The notes beneath the pieces are model-generated. The model was not told where the DNA came from. It saw only the letters and a list, made by a program, of their open reading frames with translations, and ran no database searches. A program made the position numbers and the translations under genes. Positions 6,585-11,120 of a stretch of 11,120 bases of DNA are shown here, in pieces. The DNA comes from an uncultured Bacilli bacterium (lineage in GTDB: Bacteria > Bacillota_I > Bacilli_A > RF39 > UBA660), in contig CAQHJP010000005.1 in assembly GCA_948801035.1 (NCBI GenBank), forward strand, positions 1 to 11,120, written 5' to 3'. The first letter of the stretch is position 1, and each line of letters begins with the position of its first letter.

Positions 6585-7020
6585 ATTTAGTTTTAATAAT
6601 AAGTTGATCTGGTAAAAGATAAATTTCATTTTCTTCTATTAATCTACTAGGATTAGTATTAAGCATAGTTGCTACTTTATTTAATGTATCATTAGAGTCA
6701 GTAATATAAATACTAATATTATCTTTTGGAACTAATATTTCTTCATTAGGATATATATAATCATCTTTATTTAAACCATTTATTTTAAGTAAATATTCTT
6801 CAGTCGTATTATATCTTCTTGCTATTTCGTATATATTATCACCTTTTTTTACTATATAAGTATTAAAATAAGAATTATTATTTGGAACAACTATTAATTG
6901 TCCAGCAATAACTTCCCCAGTTAATCCATTAACTTTTATTAATTCATTAGGATCTATATTAAACTTATCTGATAAAGTATCAATAGTATCTCCCATTAAA
7001 ACTTGATAAACTTTATACAT
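6583..7020 (-). CDS. Triple LysM-domain protein without signal peptide
   Basis: A 145-aa protein made almost entirely of LysM modules, which bind N-acetylglucosamine polymers such as peptidoglycan. Repeat 1 covers about residues 3-46 (YQVLMGDTIDTLSDKF...GQLIVVP), repeat 2 about 54-98 (YIVKKGDNIYEIARRY...NEEILVP), and repeat 3 about 103-143 is degenerate (YITDSNDTLNKVATML...PDQLIIK). No catalytic domain and no signal peptide or membrane helix is present, so export to the wall is not explained. In spore formers, signal-less LysM proteins can be coat or cortex proteins, which is one possibility. The ATG at 7020 has a good SD (GAGGTG, 5 bases away). It lies 58 bases downstream of the cold-shock gene on the same strand, after a strong terminator; I see no convincing promoter between them. 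Confidence 0.88.
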   Translation of the reverse strand: MYKVYQVLMGDTIDTLSDKFNIDPNELIKVNGLTGEVIAGQLIVVPNNNSYFNTYIVKKGDNIYEIARRYNTTEEYLLKINGLNKDDYIYPNEEILVPKDNISIYITDSNDTLNKVATMLNTNPSRLIEENEIYLLPDQLIIKTK

Positions 7021-7064
7021 AATTACACCTCAATATAATATATGTAATTATCAAAAAAAGGTTT

Positions 7065-7099
7065 TAAAAAAACAGCTACTACTTCATTAAAGCTGTTTT
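7065..7099 (-). terminator. Intrinsic terminator of the cold-shock gene
   Basis: On the minus strand, AAAACAGCT (7091-7099) pairs perfectly with AGCTGTTTT (7069-7077), followed by T's. The 13-base loop contains the csp stop codon TAG (7079-7081). Confidence 0.85.
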
Positions 7100-7294
7100 A
7101 ATTTCTACTACATTTTTTGCTTGAAGACCTTTATCAGTTTCAACTAATTCAAATTCAACATATTGACCTTCAACTAAAGTTTTATATCCTTGTGAAAGTA
7201 TTGATGAATAATGAACAAATATATCTTCATTTTCATGGTATTCTATAAATCCATAACCTTTTTCGTTATTGAACCATTTTACTTTTCCTTTCAA
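7079..7294 (-). CDS. Cold-shock protein, CspA family
   Basis: A 71-aa single-stranded nucleic-acid-binding OB-fold protein, an RNA chaperone of the CspA/CspB family at normal length. It begins KGKVKWFNNEKGYGFIEY with the RNP1 motif KGYGFIEY (12-19). RNP2 reads DIFVHYS (24-30), and the rest of the barrel is EGQYVEFELVETDKGLQAKNV. The start is a TTG (7292-7294), 8 bases after GGGAG. The nearby ATG that overlaps the SD leads to a stop after three codons, so TTG is the only start fitting the family. It is divergent from agrB, with about 310 bases between the two starts. Unlike cold-inducible csp genes, the predicted leader is short (about 30 bases). Confidence 0.93.
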   Translation of the reverse strand: MKGKVKWFNNEKGYGFIEYHENEDIFVHYSSILSQGYKTLVEGQYVEFELVETDKGLQAKNVVEIKTALMK

Positions 7295-7331
7295 ACTAAC
7301 ATCTCCCTTCTAGTAAGTTCCTTACAATATA

Positions 7332-7361
7332 ATTATAAGCCCCCTAAATACCCACATTCAA
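7332..7361 (-). promoter_or_regulatory. Promoter of the cold-shock gene
   Basis: On the minus strand, -35 TTGAAT (7356-7361), an 18-base spacer and a perfect -10 TATAAT (7332-7337). The start would be near 7325, a leader of about 30 bases containing the GGGAG site. Confidence 0.65.
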
Positions 7362-7383
7362 GAAATTTGATAATACAAATTTC
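7362..7383. repeat. Inverted repeat abutting the csp -35, possible operator
   Basis: GAAATTTG and CAAATTTC form a perfect 8-bp inverted repeat with a 6-base spacer, directly upstream of the csp -35. No T-run follows on either strand, so it is not a terminator. A protein-binding site is inferred from position. Confidence 0.4.
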
Positions 7384-7418
7384 GACAATGTTTAGCCTAT
7401 ATTGTTAAAATAGTGGCT

Positions 7419-7447
7419 TTGACATCATATCATATAAACTTTAATAA
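7419..7447 (+). promoter_or_regulatory. Consensus -35 box upstream of agrB
   Basis: TTGACA (7419-7424) is a perfect -35 facing agrB. At 17 bases the -10 position reads TAATAA (7442-7447), which is poor. If used, it would give a leader of about 155 bases in front of agrB. It could be a basal promoter or chance. Confidence 0.3.
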
Positions 7448-7529
7448 AAATTCATTTTTTAAACGAAATACCCAAATAGTTGTATCAAATCTAATTATTA
7501 ATAAAATTCTTATGTATTTTTAAATTTTC

Positions 7530-7545
7530 GTGCAGCTATTTGCAC
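7530..7545. promoter_or_regulatory. GTGCA-N6-TGCAC inverted repeat upstream of agrB, candidate regulator site
   Basis: GTGCA (7530-7534) and TGCAC (7541-7545) form a 5-bp inverted repeat in an otherwise AT-only stretch. The right half (TGCACAT) starts 39 bases before a TATATT -10 candidate (7580-7585) for agrB. The same seven bases occur at the same distance before the gene at 10582. AgrA is the natural candidate binder, but a clear pair of direct LytTR half-sites is not seen. Confidence 0.4.
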
Positions 7546-7607
7546 ATTTCATACATATTTTTTTAAAATCTACATTTTTTATATTAAAATTTTAATTGGT
7601 GTATGAT

Positions 7608-8210
7608 ATGAAAGAGATTGTAATTAATAAATGCTTAAATATAATTAAAAAAAATTTTCCAGAATACGATAATGAAAGATTAGAAATTATTGAATATGGA
7701 CTTTTAAGTATATATTTACTAGTAACTAAACTTATTATAATAAGTTTAATTGCTATTATATTAAATATATTTAAAGAATTTATTATATTTTTACTTATAT
7801 ATAACGTTATTAGAACATTTTCTTTTGGTTTGCATGCGACTAAAAGTTATATTTGTCTAATAGTATCAAGCATTATTTTTATACTAGTTCCATATATTTC
7901 AACATTCATATTAATACCCAATAATATAAAACTTATTATTGGTTTGATATTAGTTTTACTGTTTTTTAAAAATGCTCCTGCGGATACTATAAAAAGACCA
8001 ATAGTAAGTAAACGCAGAAGATTATTTTTTAAATACACATCTACAATTATAGCAATTATTTATATTGCCTCATCTATAATAATTCCTAATCAATTTATTT
8101 CAAATAGCTTTATTTTTGCTTTAATTGTACAAGCTTGTATGATTTCACCTTTGATTTATAAAATTTTTGGTTTATCATACAATAATTATTTAAATTATAA
8201 AGCTGCATAA
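7608..8210 (+). CDS. agrB: AgrB-family peptide-processing membrane protease
   Basis: A membrane cysteine endopeptidase that removes the C-terminal part of AgrD and forms the thiolactone ring of the autoinducing peptide. The 200-aa length is normal. The catalytic pair is His76 and Cys83 in GLHATKSYIC, the same seven-residue spacing as His77/Cys84 of S. aureus AgrB. The motif NAPADTIKRPI (122-132) and the basic KRRR that follows are typical. Hydrophobic segments lie at about 34-55, 57-70, 84-104, 107-121, 145-160 and 165-185. TTG (7596) and GTG (7599) lie upstream in frame, but GGTG at 7598-7601 can serve as SD six bases before the ATG at 7608, so the ATG is chosen. agrD follows after 21 bases. 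The two form an operon facing away from csp and toward agrC. Confidence 0.93.
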   Translation: MKEIVINKCLNIIKKNFPEYDNERLEIIEYGLLSIYLLVTKLIIISLIAIILNIFKEFIIFLLIYNVIRTFSFGLHATKSYICLIVSSIIFILVPYISTFILIPNNIKLIIGLILVLLFFKNAPADTIKRPIVSKRRRLFFKYTSTIIAIIYIASSIIIPNQFISNSFIFALIVQACMISPLIYKIFGLSYNNYLNYKAA

Positions 8211-8231
8211 TGTTTGAAGGGAGGAGTAAAA

Positions 8232-8360
8232 ATGGGGTTACTATCTATAATAGCAAACATATTATCTGGCATTGGAACTTTAACAGCAAGCATCGGGAGT
8301 CAAGCATGTTCATTTGTTTTAGCTGATGAACCAAAATGCCCAAAAAGCTTAATTAAATAA
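8232..8360 (+). CDS. agrD: AgrD-type autoinducing peptide precursor
   Basis: A 42-codon gene with an excellent SD (GGGAGGAG, 5 bases from the ATG), 21 bases after agrB. It has the three AgrD parts. The first is a hydrophobic or amphipathic leader (residues 1-22, MGLLSIIANILSG...). The second is a cysteine core, QACSFVLA (24-31). The third is a charged, proline-containing tail, DEPKCPKSLIK (32-42), which resembles DEVEVPKEL of S. aureus and the PKSL ending of clostridial AgrD. The mature signal should be a thiolactone ring from Cys26 to Leu30 (five residues, the usual size) or to Ala31 (six, leaving DE after the cut). The N-terminal trim is unknown. A second cysteine, Cys36, in the tail is unusual. 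Confidence 0.9.
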   Translation: MGLLSIIANILSGIGTLTASIGSQACSFVLADEPKCPKSLIK

Positions 8361-8432
8361 ATTTAAAAATAGCAAAAAAAATATAACAAAAAACATATCT
8401 AAAAAATATTTTAATTCATTCATTTTAAATAA

Positions 8433-8462
8433 AAAAGTAAAGACTAATTAATCTTTACTTTT
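8433..8462. terminator. Bidirectional terminator between agrBD and agrAC
   Basis: AAAAGTAAAGA (8433-8443) and TCTTTACTTTT (8452-8462) form a perfect 11-bp stem with an 8-base loop and T-rich tails in both directions. The agrC stop TAG (8444-8446) is in the loop. agrD ends 72 bases before it; the gap shows nothing else recognisable. Confidence 0.85.
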
Positions 8463-9751
8463 ATTATTTGAGTAAATATATCTTTATTTATACTTCTAAT
8501 ATTTGAAATACAATCATTATTAGCTATACTTTTAAGTAAACTAAGTCCATATCCATGACCAGTTGACTTAGTAGTATAACCTTTTTCATCTATCTTAGAT
8601 AAATCAGGAATATCCTTGCATCTATTAGATACTTCTATTACTATATTATTATCTTCTTTATACATAATTATCATTATAGATTTTTCTTTTAGCTTTAAAG
8701 TTTCATCAATAGCATTATCAATTATTATTCCTACTGCTCTATATAAATCATATTTTGTTCTATTTGATATATGATCTAAATTAACTTTTCTTACTTCTTT
8801 ATCTACATTAAGTTCAATATTTATATGTTTTTCTTTCATTTCTAACATTTTTTGATATATTAAACCTTGCAAACCACCAGCTGGAATTATTTTAGCATAA
8901 GTATATAATCCTTCATCATCCTTACGTTTCTCGTCTATTATTGTATCAATATATTCTAAAGCTTTCTTATTAGTTTTTCTAATCATATCTTTAATAACTA
9001 ATAATTGATTTTTATTTTCATGATTATTTACTCTTTGATAATCTAACATTTTTTCATATTCAAATAAGTTAGAAATTAAAATTTCATTTTGTTGTTTAAA
9101 CTCAATATTTTTATTTTTCTCATTTAACAAAAAATAAATTATAACACTATATATTATGACAAATATTAAATTAATTAATATTACATAACCATTTATATTA
9201 GTAGAATATATGAACATAAGTAATATATTTAAAGTTATAAAGAAAATTAAAAGTACTATTATTTTTTTAATTATATCTGTTTTAGATAAATAATTTAAAA
9301 CTTTCTCGCAAGTAGTTCTTACAAAATTTATCTTAAACAAAAGTAAAGCACATAATGAAACAGAAAGATTCACGGTGCAATTAGAAATAAAACTATTTAC
9401 TGAAAAAAGTATTAAATTAATTTTAAATATTGAAAATAATAACATACAAATAATTTCTGCAGCAATCATTATGAATTCATCCACGCAGGTAGCTGTAAAA
9501 CAATCAAAAATATTTTTTCTAAAAATATACCACGTCATAATAGTTAAGATAATTAGTGTTACCACAATTCTAATAAAACCAGTTACATAAATAATATTTA
9601 ACACAATCAATAGTATAAGTAGAAATATCCCTATATATGTTTTTTTATCTTTAAAATTAAACTTTTCTTTTAAAAGCATCGATAATATTGTTAAAACTGT
9701 GAATGCATTTATACATGTTGGAACAAAATAAAAAATTATACTATTTATCAT
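8444..9751 (-). CDS. agrC: AgrC-type sensor histidine kinase
   Basis: A 435-aa receptor kinase for the autoinducing peptide (HPK10/AgrC class). The N-terminal half (about 1-208) contains six or seven membrane segments and forms the sensor. A linker helix follows (211-235), then the dimerisation and phosphorylation region with His244 in NNHENKNQLLVIKDM. The GHKL ATPase domain has an N-box IIIDNAIDE (Asn346) and a G-box TGHGYGLSLLKSI (397-409). The start ATG is at 9751, one base after the agrA stop, with GAGGAG inside the end of agrA as ribosome binding site. So agrA and agrC are co-transcribed, with agrA first. The gene ends in the terminator shared with agrD. Pairing with the agrBD product is inferred from adjacency; no other agr genes are in the window. 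Confidence 0.92.
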   Translation of the reverse strand: MINSIIFYFVPTCINAFTVLTILSMLLKEKFNFKDKKTYIGIFLLILLIVLNIIYVTGFIRIVVTLIILTIMTWYIFRKNIFDCFTATCVDEFIMIAAEIICMLLFSIFKINLILFSVNSFISNCTVNLSVSLCALLLFKINFVRTTCEKVLNYLSKTDIIKKIIVLLIFFITLNILLMFIYSTNINGYVILINLIFVIIYSVIIYFLLNEKNKNIEFKQQNEILISNLFEYEKMLDYQRVNNHENKNQLLVIKDMIRKTNKKALEYIDTIIDEKRKDDEGLYTYAKIIPAGGLQGLIYQKMLEMKEKHINIELNVDKEVRKVNLDHISNRTKYDLYRAVGIIIDNAIDETLKLKEKSIMIIMYKEDNNIVIEVSNRCKDIPDLSKIDEKGYTTKSTGHGYGLSLLKSIANNDCISNIRSINKDIFTQIIKVKIN

Positions 9752-9752
9752 C

Positions 9753-10454
9753 TTACATCAACTCCTCTTTGTAATTATCTGAAAACAAATCGATAATCAG
9801 TCCATTATTAAATGTTATAGTTTTTTTAGTTATATTTATTTTTGAAATTCTACTTTTATTGACTAAACATGATTTATGTGACTGAACTAATAAACCATAA
9901 CCTAATTTTTTTAAATCTAAAAGTGATGTGGATACTTTATAAGTAGTATAATCAGTTACTATAACACTTTTTCTTTCTACTGTATCTTTAGTTATATATA
10001 AAATATCATCAATAGCTATTGTATATAGTGAATTATAATCATAAAATCTCATTATTTTTTTCTTTCCAATTATTTTTAAAGATTTTAATATAGATTCTTT
10101 TAAATTTTTGTCAAAATTATCAAATTTACAAATTAAATTTAGTATCATTAAGCTTTGCTTAATAATTAGATTGCCTAATTCTTCATGCGCTGTTATAAAT
10201 ATAATTACGCTATCCAAATCTTTACTTCTTATTTTTCTAGCTATATCTATTCCTGATGCCGATTTGGTTTCAATATCAAGAATATAAATTCTACTAGATA
10301 TTTTAGAATTAATTAACTTGTTAAACTCTGAATTATAGTCATTAAAAATTTCAATGTTATAATCAATTTCATTTTTAACCATTATCTTGTTTATTATATT
10401 TTCAACCTTACTTGTAATCGCACAATTATCATCAACTACAACAAAATTAACCAT
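9753..10454 (-). CDS. agrA: AgrA-type response regulator (receiver plus LytTR)
   Basis: A 233-aa DNA-binding response regulator, the likely target of the AgrC kinase next to it. The receiver domain (1-about 115) has the acidic pair Asp8-Asp9 (VVVDDN), phospho-acceptor Asp60 (YILDIET), Thr88 (FITAHEE) and Lys110. The C-terminal LytTR domain (about 135-233) has IDDILYITKD, a VQSHKSCLVN segment and RISKINITKKTITFNNG, typical of the AgrA/VirR family, which binds direct repeats upstream of promoters. The frame is open 25 codons farther upstream to 10529. But the ATG at 10454 follows a strong TAGGAGG by 7 bases and begins exactly at the receiver, and the extension would cover the promoter. So 10454 is the start. 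Confidence 0.92.
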   Translation of the reverse strand: MVNFVVVDDNCAITSKVENIINKIMVKNEIDYNIEIFNDYNSEFNKLINSKISSRIYILDIETKSASGIDIARKIRSKDLDSVIIFITAHEELGNLIIKQSLMILNLICKFDNFDKNLKESILKSLKIIGKKKIMRFYDYNSLYTIAIDDILYITKDTVERKSVIVTDYTTYKVSTSLLDLKKLGYGLLVQSHKSCLVNKSRISKINITKKTITFNNGLIIDLFSDNYKEELM

Positions 10455-10488
10455 AAAACATCCTCCTAAAGTTTGCATTATGCTAATA

Positions 10489-10517
10489 ATTTTATCATAA
10501 TTTAAAAATATAAGCAA
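10489..10517 (-). promoter_or_regulatory. Promoter of agrAC
   Basis: On the minus strand, -35 TTGCTT (10512-10517), a 17-base spacer and -10 TAAAAT (10489-10494) with an extended TGA in front. The GTGCAC palindrome lies immediately upstream of the -35. Confidence 0.6.
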
Positions 10518-10518
10518 A

Positions 10519-10526
10519 GTGCACAT
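10519..10526. promoter_or_regulatory. GTGCACAT motif between the divergent agrA and 10582 promoters
   Basis: GTGCAC (10519-10524) is palindromic, followed by AT. TGCACAT starts 39 bases before the -10 of the rightward gene, the same geometry as at agrB, and it also abuts the agrA -35 on the other side. A shared regulator, most simply AgrA, is inferred. Confidence 0.4.
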
Positions 10527-10555
10527 CAAATAATATGTTAAAAATATTAATATTG

Positions 10556-10564
10556 TGCTAAAAT
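10556..10564 (+). promoter_or_regulatory. Extended -10 of the gene at 10582
   Basis: TGCTAAAAT is an extended -10 (TGnTAAAAT) about 18 bases before the ATG. The -35 position (TGTTAA, 10536-10541) is poor, as expected for an activator-dependent promoter. Confidence 0.5.
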
Positions 10565-10581
10565 AAATATGGTGAAGTAAA

Positions 10582-11120
10582 ATGATAGAAACATCAGAGG
10601 TTATCTCGTTAATTGAGCAACTACTTTATAGTAATGTGGAAAATAGCATTAAAAGTGATAAATTATCAAAACTTCTTAAAGAATATTATAGGTTAAGTAA
10701 TAAATATAATATTAAAAATGAAAGATTTGAAAATTTAATATCATTATTTAAAGATAAAATATTTTTGCTAGATGTAGACAGATGTGAACATAAGTTATAT
10801 AGTATACCAGATAATTTGGATTTTAAGGGTGGAATAAGTAATAATGATGCTTTAAATATAATTAAAACAACCATTGAAAATACTAAAAATAATTTAAGTA
10901 TAATAGTAAAACAAATGGGTAAAGATATAAAACATACATCACTTAAAGGATTTTGTGAAATAGCCCAAATGAGTACATTACTTCCTTTAGAGCAAATGGG
11001 AATTAAGGTTACTAAAAATGACGCTAGAAGTGAATTAGGGTTTCCATATAATCATAAATTCGGGACTGCTACTTTTAAAATTAAAGATGAATCTGGTGTA
11101 TATGATAAAACTTTTTTAAT
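10582..11120 (+). CDS. Unrecognised protein, possibly a Cys-His (transglutaminase-like) enzyme, 3' partial
   Basis: An open frame of 179 codons running off the window, from an ATG with GGTGA six bases upstream. The first 110 residues look helical and rich in Lys/Asn/Glu (IEQLLYSNVENS..., LSKLLKEYYRLSNKY). There is no signal peptide or membrane helix in the visible part. From residue 121 the pattern LKGFCEIAQMSTLLPLEQMG (Cys125 at a helix start), then YNHKFGTATFKIKD (His158 in a strand), resembles papain/transglutaminase-fold proteins. In those, Cys heads a helix and His begins a strand, and an Asp would be expected just past the window end. This is a weak, pattern-based guess; no family is recognised. 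It is divergent from agrA with about 127 bases between starts, and shares the TGCACAT motif with agrB, so it may be a quorum-sensing target. Confidence 0.75.
   Translation, partial: MIETSEVISLIEQLLYSNVENSIKSDKLSKLLKEYYRLSNKYNIKNERFENLISLFKDKIFLLDVDRCEHKLYSIPDNLDFKGGISNNDALNIIKTTIENTKNNLSIIVKQMGKDIKHTSLKGFCEIAQMSTLLPLEQMGIKVTKNDARSELGFPYNHKFGTATFKIKDESGVYDKTFL

Noticed and set aside
7211..7408. Plus-strand open frame across csp and its promoter
   Set aside because: It is antisense to a certain csp gene and its -10/-35 region, has no SD, and its composition is unlike a real protein.
7419..7607. Riboswitch in the agrB upstream region
   Set aside because: Only a 5-bp GTGCA/TGCAC stem is seen. 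There is no conserved riboswitch core and no terminator or anti-terminator pair.
7847..8038. Minus-strand open frame inside agrB
   Set aside because: It is a shadow of the well-supported agrB frame, with no ribosome binding site.
9375..9590. Plus-strand open frame inside the agrC membrane domain
   Set aside because: It is antisense to the transmembrane coding region, with no SD and no family resemblance.
10455..10529. N-terminal extension of agrA by 25 codons
   Set aside because: It would cover the promoter and the SD. The ATG at 10454 has AGGAGG at ideal spacing and starts exactly at the receiver domain.
10686..10874. Minus-strand open frame opposite the partial gene at 10582
   Set aside because: The plus-strand frame runs uninterrupted for 179 codons with an SD and promoter; the antisense frame has neither.
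1..11120. CRISPR array, tRNA or rRNA genes
   Set aside because: No regularly spaced direct repeats, no tRNA cloverleaf with a CCA end or TTCGA arm, and no rRNA-like block were seen on either strand.

Overview
The window is strongly AT-rich. Trp is encoded by TGG only, no long gene contains an in-frame TGA, and TAA, TAG and TGA all serve as stops, so the standard bacterial code applies. Shine-Dalgarno sites are of the AGGAGG/AGGTG type. Together with a YjbA/UPF0736 family gene, a CspA-type cold-shock gene, an LtaS-type synthase and an agr quorum-sensing locus, this points to a low-GC Bacillota, most like the small-genome Bacilli/Erysipelotrichia-like gut lineages. The lineage is inferred from gene content only.

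Layout. 1-836: 3' part of an IS3-family insertion sequence with its right inverted repeat, inserted in the terminator T-tract of the next gene. 844-3605 (minus): LtaS-type phosphoglycerol transferase, a 77-aa two-helix membrane protein and a YjbA-like protein. 3700-4005 (plus): RNHCP zinc-finger protein with a probably leaderless mRNA. It converges on a 140-aa bitopic protein with a very acidic tail (4016-4438, minus). 4677-6524 (minus): compact three-gene operon of thioredoxin-like lipoprotein, single-domain Clp-like AAA+ ATPase and tRNA methyltransferase TrmL. 6583-7294 (minus): triple-LysM protein and a cold-shock protein with a TTG start.

7608-10454: a complete agr-type peptide quorum-sensing system, unusually arranged. 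agrB and a 42-codon agrD (8232-8360) run rightward. agrA followed by agrC run leftward, and the two pairs converge on one bidirectional terminator. AgrB should process AgrD into a cyclic (thiolactone) peptide, AgrC should sense it, and AgrA (receiver plus LytTR) should activate promoters. Divergent from agrA is a gene cut by the window end (10582 onward), a possible Cys-His enzyme and a candidate agr target. A TGCACAT motif lies exactly 39 bases upstream of the -10 candidates of both agrB and this gene.

A recurring feature is extreme 3' economy: eight stop codons lie in, or at the edge of, intrinsic terminator hairpins. Several starts were moved to internal ATGs because the longer alternatives begin inside the ribosome binding site.
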